From NCBI GenBank assembly GCA_003116995.1, contig BDSL01000077.1:372001-436000 (forward strand): DNA of 64,000 nt, written 5' to 3'. Positions 23,101 through 34,532 of this stretch are shown here, piece after piece. The position numbers were made by a program, and so were the translations under genes. The number at the start of each line of letters is the position of its first letter. Position 1 is the first letter of the stretch. Source of the stretch: Yamagishiella unicocca. Lineage: Eukaryota > Chlorophyta > Chlorophyceae > Chlamydomonadales > Volvocaceae. The notes beneath the pieces are model-generated. The model was not told the origin of the DNA and did no database searches. It saw nothing but the letters and a program-made list of their open reading frames with translations.

Positions 23101-25680
23101 CTTGTGGCTCGCGGTCTCGACACAGCGACTCAGCACCCTGCCCGCAACTCGATATCCTTTTCCTACTGAAGGGTGGTGAGCTCTTAGCTGCTGGGGGCGA
23201 CAGCCAGTGCGCACATATGCATAGCGTGGAGCGACTGCACATATTCATTTGACGGGCCTAATCCTGCAAACCAGACCTCAAGTCGCCCCTACTCTGTTGT
23301 CCTACATCTTCGCCACAGGCCCAAGCGGAGAGCTTGCAGAATTCGCTCGCGGATGCTGAGCGAAGAGTGTACGAGGGCGAGCTCATTCGCAGGAAGCTGC
23401 ACAACATCATCCAGGTGCGGTGCAAAGATGGGAAACAACAGCATGCTCACCGTGCTACGCGGAATAAGCCGGGATCTGGATCCATCCCCGTTTCCTCGAG
23501 CCACATGGCATTTTTACCGGTAGGTTCAAATGCGGCTCTGTGTCGGTTTGCTATGCGCAGGACCTCAAGGGCAACATTCGCGTCTACTGCCGCGTTCGGC
23601 CGGTCAGCTCCGGGGAGGCTGCGGACGCGTCACACGACTCCGAGCTGTCGCTGGACTTCCCCATCTCGGGCGACCTGCTGGGCCGCGGACTCACCGTTGC
23701 TGTCCCAGGGAGCCATGCGGGGCAGCCAATCCAGGTCAGTCGAAGGTCGTGTGCCCAAGCCACGATGGCTGAGTATTCGCCGAGATTTGGGTCGGCTATC
23801 TCGGTACAAACAAATTAGCCACTTCGTTGCATTTCGCCGCATGGCGGTAAATTGGCATCTGGCACCCCATGACGCGCTCTGGGATACGCCGACGCCTACA
23901 TGGTATGTGTCTCGGCTTTGTCACTACCTCACGTTAGCTAAAGGCGTGCCCGAACCTTTCCCAACCATCTGCACAGAAGCACAACTTTGCCTTCGATCGG
24001 GTCTTCAGCCCTGGCACGACCCAAGACAACGTCTTCGACGAAATCTCGGAGCTGGTCCAGAGCGCATTGGACGGCCACAAGGTGCGGTATGAAACTATGT
24101 CATGCAATCCACGACGGATGTGCGACTTGACGGGGGCGGCCAAAAGCTGTTGAAGCACACGTGTAACCGTTACAACAACGTGTGCTATTTGTTCACGTTT
24201 CCACCTCAACTGCTACGTAGGTGTGCATCTTTGCGTATGGACAAACTGGTAGCGGCAAGACCTTCACCATGCTTGGCAACCGCGACCAGCCCGGCGTCAT
24301 CCCGCGGGCCATGCAGCAGATCTTCCAGAGCGGCCAGAAGCTCGCGGCACAGGACTGGCAGTTCAACATGCAGGTACGGCCCTGTTTGTGGCTTCGCAAG
24401 GTTGTGTACCGAAGGCTTAAACACGCGTGTTGATGTACTGCACCATCCAGGCCAGCATGTTAGAGATCTACAACGAGGAAATCCGGGACCTTCTCAGTCG
24501 CCGTAAGGACGACATCAAGAAGCACCAGGTCCGTTTCGTCCCTCCAATTTGCGATTTACGGTAGTGGGGCGGTTCTTCGGCGTCTCCACGAACTTCTTCT
24601 TGAAGACCCCTTGTCGACCTGCGTTTGCCTCATTAGGTGGCCCACGACACAAGCGGCGTGACCACGGTTAGCGACCTCACCGTGGTGGACGTCAACCGGG
24701 CAGAGGCAGTCGACCAGCTACTGGCTCAGGCCATGGAAAAGAGGTTAGTATGTCTCTTGACCGATGGATGCAGACGGCCCTAATTAGGGGCACCAGACAT
24801 GTTTCGCTTGGGCGCTGCCTAAGCGCCGTTATTCCCCTGATATTCCCCCGCAGAGCCGTTGGCTGCACGGCGCTGAACGAGCAGTCTTCGCGCAGCCACA
24901 TGGTCTTCATAATGCGGATTGAGGGACACAACACGAGCACGGACGTCAAGGTGGGAAATCCTCAATGTCGCTGTCAGGAATTATTAACCGCCTCATGGCT
25001 CATGGCTCATGGCTCATTGGCCTTCCCCCTCCGCTTTAGTACCACCATGCCTTGTCTCCTGTAACTGCCACGAACACTATACGTTATGCTCGCACGTCGC
25101 ATGGACCCCGCCGGGCAGGTGTCTGGAGTACTTAACCTTATCGACCTGGCCGGATCCGAGCGGGTCAAGGAGAGCGGCGCTACGGGCCAGCGGCTGAAGG
25201 AAGCGCAGGCAATCAACAAGAGCCTGAGCGCGTTGGGTAAGTGTCTCGCTGGCGAGCGGGTAGAAAACTCTGTGTTTGGGGGGGGTTAGTATAAATGCTG
25301 TTTTTATGGGGGTTAAACATGCGTGGCTGTATGTACAGATCTTGCGTGATCTCTTGCCTATTTGTCATGACGTGATGCCCTATCCCAATGGGGTTTTGTG
25401 CCAACACGCTGACACGGTTTTTTGTCGCCGTGTCACTATTTCAGGCGACGTCATCATGGCGCTTGCCAACAAGCAGGAGCATGTGCCGTTTCGGAACTCC
25501 AAGCTCACGTACCTGCTGCAGCCCTGCCTCGGCGGAGACTCAAAGACGCTCATGTTCCTCAACGTTGCGCCCACGCGCGAGTTTGCCAACGAGTCGTTGT
25601 GCTCTTTGCGGTTTGGCGCAAAGGTGAACGCGTGCGAAATTAACGTTCCCAAGAAGAACGTCATTGTTCCGCGCGGGTAA
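20193..25680 (+). CDS. Kinesin-14 family motor (C-terminal motor), 17 exons
   Basis: Minus-end-directed microtubule motor of the Kar3/Ncd/KatA type, expected in the spindle or nucleus. Exons: 20193-20282, 20421-20800, 21069-21246, 21430-21585, 21844-22047, 22374-22513, 22697-22784, 22963-23070, 23319-23414, 23561-23734, 23977-24081, 24221-24373, 24451-24528, 24637-24743, 24854-24950, 25119-25236, 25445-25680 (TAA); 835 residues, every phase consistent. The N-terminal tail is basic, with a bipartite nuclear-signal-like KRKADAV...VKRP. Residues about 170-480 are heptad-rich coiled coil. The kinesin-14 neck [11 protein letters not shown] leads into the motor: GQTGSGKT (about 580-587), NEQSSRSH (694-701), LIDLAGSER (725-733), then [14 protein letters not shown]. 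There is no MyTH4/FERM or calmodulin-binding tail, so it is not the KCBP branch. Intron 6 needs a GC donor (AG|GCAAGC at 22514). Confidence 0.96.
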
Positions 25681-27439
25681 ACCTAGGACGCCCGGACCCA
25701 AGACCGATTGCGTTCCTGGTTTCATTTCCTTCATTTCCTTGTCTGTGTGCAAGTTGCACCCTTCTTTGGTTTGGACCTGTGCGTTGGTGGGCCCTGGTCC
25801 TCGTAGGCTCCGGCCTTTTGTATGCACGGTGTTGTGCTAAGGCCCTCTTCTTCATAAGGCATAAGCCTTCTGTAAAGTCGTTCTTCCCAGCGCTGTGGCG
25901 CATAGCGCGGCACCCCCAGGGGTGTGCTAGGGACAACAAACATGCGGCGACACTGCGGAAACTATGTTCGTATTCCCATGACTGTTGAAGCCGCCAAACT
26001 CTGCATTATTACTGAGGTTATCGCTTCAAACGCAATGATGTACATGCGATTGGACAATTCCCCGCCTGGCACCGTGGACGAGTGACATAGCGCCATCTTC
26101 CGTGAGGTCGACTGTGTAAACTGCATACATAGACCTGCTGTATCAGGGTGATTGCGGTCGGTTGCCTGGGCCCAACATTACGTGTTTTACGGTGTTCGCG
26201 CGCCATATGCGCCATTTGACATGTACGCAGATGTTCTTTTTATCGGTTTCGGCGCTATAGAACCTAACCTGCTAGCGCCAACCCTTGCCGGGTGAAGTGT
26301 CGAAAATATAGTTACATGGGTAACTATCCGGCTTACCCGTCGTACTGTTCATCTAGCAGCAGTGAGTCCTGTGACAGATGTCCGGCATCAATTTATAGCA
26401 GTACAGTACCGAAGGTTGCAACCGACCTGATCCGACTTGTAAAACGGCCACACCGTCCAGCCTATTGACTTGTTGTTATTCGTCAACTCATTGGTACTGC
26501 CTACTCCGGCTGGAGAGAATGCGCAGTCCACCTTACGTCGTGACCCTTCGTGCCCACCCGCCGGCGCCCGACACCTTACGTCGACCCCGGACCCCGCCCG
26601 CTACCTTTGAGTCGTCACCATCCGCATCATATATGCCTGCGGAGAGTGGTACACGCCGGGCACCGACGACGCTAGGGGAGGCGGCACATTCAGCACCAGC
26701 AAGTCATTCTGACACCCTCAGTCCCACAATCGTCGACGGCTATGTGTGGCACAACCACTGCCGCTGACGGCACTCGCAAGGGCAACAAGAGAAACAAAGG
26801 CGAGATTTTCGTTAGAGGAGGAAGAGATGGTTCTTGAGCGAGAAATAAAAGAGATCGGCCACAGCGTCTGACAACAGCCATCAACAGCTGATGGCAAGGT
26901 CGCAAATGACAATGTTACGGTAATCCAATGCTGACGCACTGCCGATTGATGCATTGCTAATCCTATGGCAGGATAGCCGGGTAGATGCTAGGGTATCCAA
27001 TCTGCTACATTAGGTAGTTCCTCATAAGTGTTACAGAGGAATTAGAAAGCTGTCGGGGCAATGTCTTTCTTCCAATGTAGAGAGACCGACGGTGCGACGG
27101 AACCCACGAACCCTAACTCGCCATCTCAACTAAGATCCTATGTTCCGCAACTACCGGTACGCAGCAACCTTCGTCATGCGACTCCTGATATCCTGTCGGA
27201 TAGTTATCGAACACGCATTCCAGGCAACCCCGCCCCCCTGTGTAGTACCGGTACATGTTATGTGCAACACTGTAACTCAACTCTTACATAGACGCCCGTT
27301 TGATACGTTCACCTGCCCCGATGCAGTCGCTGTAATTTGGAGCGAAGTCTGGGCATTTCTTGGGAAGCAAAGGGACCTGCTCGCGCCTTACTACTCTGCA
27401 CGGAGAGCAACGTTGCAGACCATGATTTCTTGAGCGAGT
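25681..27439. other. Intergenic region: kinesin 3' UTR and upstream of the Orai-like gene
   Basis: No gene supported. TGTAA at 25871-25875 and 26115-26119 are candidate kinesin poly(A) signals. The rest shows scattered short frames only and should include the promoter of the gene starting at 27440. Confidence 0.5.
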
Positions 27440-30400
27440 ATGGCGCAAGCAGTAGAGACGTTTCTAAGTGGCTGGGAGGCTTCTTCCTCAAGCGCATTTA
27501 GGGAGGAGCAGCGAGCTTGGCGTGGCGACGACCTTGCTTGGCGCGCTTTGCTGCGACAGCATGCTGAATCAAAAGCACTGCAGCGGTAAGATGCATCACA
27601 CATACTTACTGTGTAAAATGTTTTCGAAAAGGTAACAACTACCGACCACCTGTTCCATGGTTGCAGGGAGCTCTTCCGCCAATGGCGAGCGTACAGCTTA
27701 GAGCAGCAGGTCCTTAACAACTCTCGAGTTTTATGGGAGCGTTACGTAGTTAAAAACCGACGCGATGTCGAGGAGGCAGTTGAGATGCTCAAGTGCCTTG
27801 CGCAGCTCGGCGCCCTGACTGCCGGCTTTGCAGTCAGCGCGTTCTACGACTTCCAATACACGGTTTCATCTGATAACCCGGTGCTGCCGTTCTTCGGAAT
27901 TGCGACTGCGCTCACGGTGGGTGCGTGGAGTCTGGCGGATGTCTCCCTTCTGCCGGCAGCTTAGCTGGTGTGCCACCATTGGCGACAGGGCGCCGAGGAA
28001 CGCCCGTGGCGACAGGGGGCAGGCTAGATCCCAGAACAGCGTCGCACTAAACGAGGACTACAATTATGCTATTCCATAAGGGATGGGTAGGAACCTGGGC
28101 ACGGCTGGTCGCAGAGGCTGCCCCTAGAAAACCTAAAGACCCTACATACCAAGGCCATCAGCCGGCAACACCAGGCAGCAACCGGTTACCATTCGTTTAA
28201 GAAAGCAGCCAACAAGCCGTCAAGGGCGGAGGGGCGAGGAAACCCATATCATCATCATCATAAAAGGAGGCGTGAAAACTGGCGAATAGCGGTAGCCGGG
28301 AACACGGGTCCGAGTTTGCATTTGCATGCCGGAGAGGCAGCCGGAGGACGTAACAGCAGAGGGGGACGCAGCAGCTGGCGGGCGACGTACAGGCCTTGCA
28401 AAGCCCTCTGCAAGTGGTCGGGGTAACGCGCAACTTGGCGCGGATGTGCACGGACAGACGGACAGGAGGGCCCGGCGCCGCCGAGATGGGAGGAAGGCCG
28501 CTCTGGCGGCCGCCTGAGCTGCGGCCCTCATAGGACACCACGGCTGCGAGTCCAGCTCCCTGCCGCACATCCCGACCACGGCACCGCTTTCCCGGCTTCG
28601 TATCCCCCTCCGATTGCCCCCATGCGCCTTCTCCCCCTCGGCTACCGGCTCCCAAACGTTCCTCTTCAGTGCCGACCCACGGGTCTTCCTCTCATACCCT
28701 TCCTTCCCACGTGGAGTCCTGGCGCAGGTAGGGTTCGAGCTCAACAGCTGTGTTCTGTGCACCCTCATGCTCAGCAGCGTGGTGAAGATAGGCAAGAGGT
28801 GGGCGATAGGGCAGGGGCCTGAAGGAGGGGGCAGGGGGCCTGAGGGGAGGGCAGAGGGATGGGGTTCTTCGGTAGGGGCGTGAGGCAGGGGCTTGAGGCA
28901 GGGGCGTGAGGCAGGGGCTTGAGGCAGGGGCGTGAGGCAGGGGCTTGAGGCAGGGGCGTGAGGCAGGGGCGTGAGGCAGGGGCGTGAGGCAGGGGCGTGA
29001 GGCAGGGGCGTGAGGCAGGGGCGTGAGGCAGGGGCTTGAGGCAGGGGCGTGAGGCAGGGGCTTGAGGCAGGGGCGTGAGGCAGGGGCTTGAGGCAGGGGC
29101 GTGAGGCAGGGGCGTGAGGCAGGGGCGTGAGGCAGGGGCGTGAGGCAGGGGCGTGAGGCAGGGGCGTGAGGCAGGGGCTTGAGGCAGGGGCGTGAGGCAG
29201 GGGCTTGAGGCAGGGGCGTGAGGCAGGGGCTTGAGGCAGGGGCGTGAGGCAGGGGCGTGAGGCAGGGGCGTGAGGCAGGGGCGTGAGGCAGGGGCGTGAG
29301 GCAGGGGCTTGAGGCAGGGGCGTGAGGCAGGGGCTTGAGGCAGGGGCGTGAGGCAGGGGCGTGAGGCAGGGGCGTGAGGCAGGGGCGTGAGGCAGGGGCG
29401 TGAGGCAGGGGCGTGAGGCAGGGGCTTGAGGCAGGGGCGTGAGGCAGGGGCTTGAGGCAGGGGCGTGAGGCAGGGGCTTGAGGCAGGGGCGTGAGGCAGG
29501 GGCTTGAGGCAGGGGCGTGAGGCAGGGGCGTGAGGCAGGGGCGTGAGGCAGGGGCGTGAGGCAGGGGCGTGAGGCAGGGACCAGGAGCAGGGGAGCTGAG
29601 GCGGAGCCTGCGGGCTGTCAGGAGCTTGGGTGGTTGGCCAACAGAAACCGGTACCGGTACCGGTCTTACGGTAGCACACACCGCCTGCGCTTCCTCTTCT
29701 CTTCCCTCCACCCCGTCTGCCACTTCCATCCGCTACCGATCTGCTGACGTCCGGACCGCTGACGCACGATCCGCTGACGTACGACAGCGTCACGGGCGTC
29801 CCAAACCGCCTACCTCGTCGTATCTCCTTGCGCCTCCCGGCTGGTGCCTCTGTCCGTCCCGTCCGTCCCTCGACACGTCCAATAGCGCACCCCCCCTTCT
29901 GGCCCCCTGCCCTCCGCCGCTGCGATGCGGCCCCGCACCCCCGCCCTCCGCCCCCTGCACCGCTCGCAGCTACATCAGTGAGGAGGAGGAGGCCGAGTAC
30001 CTGTGGCGGCTGCGGGACTGGACGAGCGCGATCGAGTGAGCGGCGGTGATGACGCTGGGAAGGGGGTTGTGAGGAATTCTTATAACCCCGTGTAAAAAGC
30101 GACGATGATGACCCGGGGGAGGGTGTGTGCGGGGTCAGACTCCGGTAGGTCGGCACGTAAGAGAGGCTGGAGAGGGAAGGGAGGGGCCGACTGGAGGAAG
30201 GCAGGGCTTTGCTGCGGCCAGTTGGGCTGCCGGGTGATGCCTCCCTTACTGTATGGAGGCATCACTTTGAGCTTTGAGCTTCTGCAGCGCTTGTATTTTC
30301 CTTGGCGTAGCGTGCTCCGAAGCACAGTGAGCCAATGGCCGCCGCACCGAGTACCCTCCCTCCCAGCCGCTCCCGGAAACGACACCCGTCGAAGGTGGAA

Positions 30401-32567
30401 GAACCCCATATGCTCCTACGTACGTCTACTCCCCTTTCCTCGACCTCCCTCTCTCCTCCTCCTCCTCCTCCCTCCTGCTCCCTGCCCCGCTCCCCGCTCC
30501 ACTTTCCGCCCCCCAAAAATACCAGACCGGGCACCGTCCCGCCCGCACCGCGTCGCGACTTCCAGCGCCATTGGGACGCCCGTTGCGAGGGGCGCTGGCG
30601 CACAGCCGTGGCTCTGTTCCTGTCGGGTGGGTCTTGAAACTGGGCCTTATCATAGATGGCTGCACGGCGGGAGGGCTGGAAGGGCTGGCCGTGGCCCTGC
30701 TCCTGTCGCCTGTGGGTCGTGACCGTATCTGCGCCCTGTTGTGGATGGCTGGTGGCATCCGCGGAAGGGCTTCAAGTGGGCTGGCCGTGGCCCTGCCTTG
30801 GGCTGCCGCCGCCAGGTGCGCACATCGCTGCCGCCCCAAACGCCTCCCGCACCCCAACCACTACATACAACCACCACTATCCTCACTACTTTCACCAAGA
30901 CTGCAAACTGCAGTTGCCGTACCCGGCCCTCGCGCGTGCACAAAACCCCAGTCCCTCACCGCCCTGCGCTCCCCCTCTTCTGCTCCCCCTCTTCTGCTCC
31001 CCTCTTCTGCTCCCCCTCTTCTGCTCCCCCTCTTCTGCTCCCCCTCTTCTGCTCCCCCTCTTCTGCTCCCCTCTTCTGCTCCCCCTCTTCTGCTCCCCCT
31101 CTTCTGCTCCCCCTCTTCTGCTCCCCCTCTTCTGCTCCCCCTCTTCTGCTCCCCCTCTTCTGCCCCCCCTCTTCTGCTCCCCCTCTTCTGCTCCCCCTCT
31201 TCTGCCCCCCCTCTTCTGCTCCCCCTCTTCCTGCCATGGCTCCAGGCATCCCCACCTTCTTCGCCGTGATGGGTCTGGCGGGCTACCTCAAGTTTTCGTC
31301 CTCTCCACCCACTGTGGTCATCACGGCGGTCCTCATGGCGGCGGCCTTCGTGTACACGGTGGGAGGGGACGAGTGAGTGGGTCACGTTTCCGGGTTACAG
31401 GGTTTTGTGTTTTAGGGTTTCACTTCACATCCACGCCACACCATCCCATGGCATGGCATGGCATGAGGAGGGCAAGGCACGGGTCGTAACGTAGCATGCG
31501 GATCCTCTCGCCGCAGGTCGGCATGTCTGCGGACTGGGCCAAGGCGCTCCTGGTTGGGCGGGCGGCAGATAGGTCCCCGCTGGACTGGCAGGTGCGCGGG
31601 TGACGGGGAGGGCGAATGTATCGATAGGAGGGCCGGAGTGGCGGCAGCTGGGGGCCGGCAGGGATGCAAGCAGCAGCGCGTGCTGGGCGTGGCTGAGCAC
31701 ACGAGCAGCCTCTCCACACCACCGCCATCGCTGTCTCCCTTCTTGATCGGCTGCGACCCGGGCGTGGCTGAGCACACGAGCAGCCTCTCCACACCACAGC
31801 ATCGCTGTCTCCCTTCTTGATCGGCTGCGACCCGGGCGTGGCTGATGGATGGCCCGCTCGCGTTTTCGGCACAGGGTGCGGGCGGGGCCGCCGCCCTGGT
31901 TGCCTTCCCAATGCCGCACACCATTCGTACGTACAGTTACCCTGTGTACGAGGTTTCGGAACGGCCCTCTCCGGTGCCGACCAACATGCGGTGCCGGCTT
32001 TCCAATTCGCACGCGGCTCACGAGCAGCCTCTCCACACCACAGCATCGCTGTCTCCCTTCTTGATCGGCTGCGACCCGGGCGTGGCTGATGGATGGCCCG
32101 CTCGCGTTTTCGGCACAGGGTGCGGGCGGGGCCGCCGCCCTGGTTGCCTTCCCAATGCCGCACACCATTCGTACGTACAGTTACCCTGTGTACGAGGTTT
32201 CGGAACGGCCCTCTCCGGTGCCGACCAACATGCGGTGCCGGCTTTCCAATTCGCACGCGGCTCTGTTCTGCAGGGAGGGGGCTGGTGGCAGCCCCTGGAG
32301 CTGTCCCAGAAGCTGCCCTTCAGCTACCATCAGGTTCCGGACAAGGACAGCGTGTGGCCACCGGGAAGTACACCGACGCCGTACAGTCGTACTCTGGAGG
32401 CGATGCCGTACCCGGTTATCCTTGGACTACAGCCCTGGCCCACCGGCGTACCAACACAGTGGGGGCCGGGGTCGCCCGTTGCGGAGGGTGGTAGTTCGGC
32501 CATGGGCGCAAGCGCTCCAGGGGGGCCGCGGGAGGGTGGACTGGGTCAGCCGCTGCTTGCCGGCTAG
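27440..32567 (+). CDS. Orai-like (CRAC-channel-type) four-helix membrane protein, 7 exons
   Basis: Putative plasma-membrane Ca2+ channel subunit of the Orai family. Exons 27440-27585, 27667-27916, 28728-28798, 29970-30035, 30526-30626, 31246-31358, 32274-32567 (TAG); 346 residues, phases all consistent. TM1 contains QLGALTAGFAVSAFYDFQY (about 95-113), aligning with the animal Orai1 pore segment GFAMVAMVEVQ; the selectivity-filter Glu is Asp here (about Asp110). TM2 is VGFELNSCVLCTLMLSSVV. An acidic SEEEEAEYLWRLRDW segment and PGTVPPAPRRDF precede RWRTAVALFLSG, which leads into TM3 GIPTFFAVMGLAGYLKF. TM4 is PPTVVITAVLMAAAFVYT. The cytosolic tail is Pro/Gly-rich and ends GQPLLAG. The N-terminal 90 residues are charged and helical. 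The last-exon junction (ACG|GTGGGA to 32274) is the least certain; without it the frame stops soon after TM4 at 31376. Family assignment rests on topology and TM1/TM3 similarity. Confidence 0.72.
28873..29577. repeat. 13-bp minisatellite, more than 50 copies, in Orai-like intron 3
   Basis: Near-perfect array of GTGAGGCAGGGGC alternating with a TTGAGGCAGGGGC variant, over about 0.7 kb between exons 28728-28798 and 29970-30035. A 39-base period keeps long minus-strand frames open (SRPCLTPLPHAPA-type repeats). These are repeat artefacts. Confidence 0.95.
30967..31233. repeat. 15-bp pyrimidine minisatellite in Orai-like intron 5
   Basis: About 18 copies of CCCCCTCTTCTGCTC with occasional loss of a C or a T-to-C change, ending just upstream of the acceptor at 31245. 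The polypyrimidine content abuts the 3' splice site and may affect its recognition. Confidence 0.95.
31690..32260. repeat. 244-bp direct duplication plus a shorter copy in Orai-like intron 6
   Basis: The block from about 31803 recurs at 32047 with near identity (offset 244). A shorter leading segment (AGCAGCCTCTCCACACCAC...) is present a third time near 31706. All copies lie in the intron before the last exon. Confidence 0.85.
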
Positions 32568-33132
32568 TACTCGAGGGCTAGGGTGGCCGGGCGGCGGCGG
32601 CGGCGTCCTGGACAACGTGAGCGGTTGCCGGTAGCAGTACGGGGGGCTTCCCAAACGAATGTGTTCTTGCGTTGACTCCACTGCTGTTTCTAGTGCTGGA
32701 GCATGATTCCTTGGGAAATGGCCCCCAGGTCGGTTGAGGGATGGCACCCGCGCATGGGAGAGGAAGGTGCTCGCAGCAGCAGGTAGCGGCCGGCCGCAGT
32801 GGCAGCAGTGGCATGGGAGTTGCGGCCCCGGGGCGACTGTTTGGTTCGTCTGGGTGAAGCCAAGTCGGCGCACGCAAGAGAGGCGTTCCGACGCCGGGGT
32901 CGGGCAGCCGCCCTCGGAATCGGTGCCCATACGGACCTGGGTCGATGTCGTTCGTTGCGTTCCTCGAAAAGGTTAGGTTGCGGTATGGTCGGTGGGCAGC
33001 TGTAGGCCTCCAGCATTGGCCAATGGTGGCAGTGGGTTCCTATGCCAGGCGGGAGAGAGGAATCATGGGCGCAGTAAGGCCGCGCCCTTCCTGCCGGCAG
33101 GGAGCATCCAGCGTGCCTCATGCGGTTGACCA

Positions 33133-33365
33133 TTATTTTTTTTAATCCTTGCGTTACAGGACCCCGACGCTGGGGTACGACACCTGACCGTGTCATAAGC
33201 TCTGTATCTCCACCCCCATCAACGACAACCTCGACCAGCAGGTTCAACCACAAACCTACTTGCCCACAAGTGGGGCACCCGGTAACTACCGGGGAGGGGC
33301 CGGGGAATCGAACCACCGATCTCTGGACAGAATGCCAGTGTCTTAACCAATTAGACGAACCCCCC
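33133..33365 (-). mobile_element. tRNA-derived SINE-like element, type A (minus strand)
   Basis: The head at 33293-33365 folds like a tRNA. It has a seven-pair acceptor (GGGGGGT with GCCCCTC, two wobbles), a GTCT/AGAC D-stem, a T-loop TTCGATT, and an anticodon arm around ATTCTG with a one-base-short loop and T-stem mismatches, so it is not a working tRNA. A body of about 150 bases follows and ends in an A-rich tail (TTATTTTTTTTAA on the + strand). Head, body and A-tail fit a SINE. Confidence 0.6.
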
Positions 33366-33373
33366 TCAAAATT

Positions 33374-33568
33374 GTTGGGTTGGGGTCCGGGGCTCTCACC
33401 CGGTTGGCAGGGCCATACACGCCCCTGTTACGGAAGTCGCAGGTCCCCGTGCCAGTACTTCCGTTTACCCCCCCGGAAATGGGTGGCGGTTTGGGTGGGG
33501 GGGCCAGGACTTGAACTCTGGATCTCCTGCCGATTAAGGCCGGGCTTTAGCAGCTAAGCTACCCACCC
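33374..33568 (-). mobile_element. tRNA-related SINE-like element, type B, copy 1
   Basis: The 5' head (minus strand, 33497-33568) resembles a tRNA: acceptor GGGTGGG against CCCCCCC, D-arm GCTTAGCTGCTAAAGC, anticodon-loop region CTTAATC, T-loop TTCAAGT. The anticodon and T stems are degenerate. The body contains a CGGAAGTACTGGCACGGGGA segment. It is almost identical to the copy 203 bp downstream. Confidence 0.55.
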
Positions 33569-33576
33569 CTAAAGTG

Positions 33577-33770
33577 GTTGGGTTGGGGTCCGGGGCTCTC
33601 ACCCGGTTGGCAGGGCCATGCACGCCCCTGTTACGGAAGTCGCAGGTCCCCGTGCCAGTACTTCCGTTTACCCCCCCGGAAATGGGTGGCGGTTTGGGTG
33701 GGGGGGCCAGGACTTGAACTCTGGATCTCCTGCCGATTAAGGCCGGGCTTTAGCAGCTAAGCTACCCACC

Positions 33771-33771
<1 letters not shown>
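33577..33771 (-). mobile_element. SINE-like element, type B, copy 2
   Basis: Near-perfect copy of 33374-33568 at an offset of 203 bp, ending against an (AT)n run at 33773-33808. The tandem arrangement suggests local duplication rather than two independent insertions. Confidence 0.55.
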
Positions 33772-33808
<37 letters not shown>

Positions 33809-33810
<2 letters not shown>

Positions 33811-33922
33811 TGGTCGAGGTTGTCGTTGATGGGGGTGGAGATACAGAGCTTATGACACGGTCAGGTGTCGTACCCCAGCGTCGGGGTCCTGTAACGCAAG
33901 GAATTTTAAAAAAAAAAAAAAC
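33809..33922 (+). mobile_element. SINE type A 3' fragment, inverted copy
   Basis: It matches, in opposite orientation, the body and A-tail of the type A element at 33133-33235 (GCTGGTCGAGGTTGTCGTTG... to a 14-base A run). It lacks the tRNA head, as in a 5'-truncated insertion. With the type A copy it forms inverted repeats of about 100 bp flanking the type B pair. Confidence 0.65.
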
Positions 33923-34532
33923 CATGTTGGACATATGGAACCCGAATGCAATTTGGTGGTACGCGGGTAGCAGTCAGCCGTGGACATGGCAATACTATCC
34001 TGTCATATCCGGCCGGCTCTGCGGAAGGGGCATTCATGTCCGTTTGCAAGAGGGCGGTTGACAACAAGACTGGCTCGCAGTGACCGGTTCGCGGGGCGCC
34101 TCCGGCAGGCTTTAAGATACTTAAGGCTTGCTAAGTTACGATACCTTATAGCCGGGGCTTGGAACTGAAGTGGCATTTTGTTCCTAATGTGCACGAACCC
34201 GCACAAACCCGCGGCCCACCTTCTACTACGCATACGGCATGCCGTTCTCGCAAGCCGGGCGCAGCTTCATTATCGCCGTACCGTAGTATCCAAGCTGGGC
34301 CGTCCTCAAGCTTGCTGTTACTATTATGTCAGGCATTAGGGCAGTTTCTAGTAGCAGACCTGTCGCTAGGCTGTCATTGATGCCTCACGGTGCGCCAAAG
34401 CCTTTCGCGGACGTCGGCTTGCACAATTTTCGCTAGAGCGCCGCACTGCACACGCGGTTGCGGCCGTAAGGATTTGGAGCATAATTTATTGATATTCTCC
34501 AGCCTGTCTGTCTGGAGTTTGTGATCAACAGT

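Larger units (their letters stand above)
32568..34532. other. Intergenic region with SINE-like insertions
   Basis: Between the Orai-like stop and the start of the Pro-rich secreted gene. Apart from the tRNA-derived elements at 33133-33922 (listed separately) I see no gene. The remainder should hold the Orai-like 3' UTR and the promoter of the downstream gene. Confidence 0.5.

Noticed and set aside
28771..30156. Long minus-strand open frame (461 codons) of SRPCLTPLPHAPA-type repeats, and an overlapping 345-codon one
   Set aside because: Both are produced by the 13-bp minisatellite, whose 39-base period stays open in several frames. The region is an intron of the Orai-like gene on the other strand.
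30656..31489. Plus-strand frames rich in LLLPLFCSPSSAPP repeats
   Set aside because: They come from the 15-bp pyrimidine array; only the last segment (GIPTFFAV...) is a real exon.
33293..33771. Functional tRNA genes on the minus strand
   Set aside because: The anticodon and T stems have mismatches or wrong loop lengths, and the tRNA-like parts are fused to SINE bodies and duplicated.
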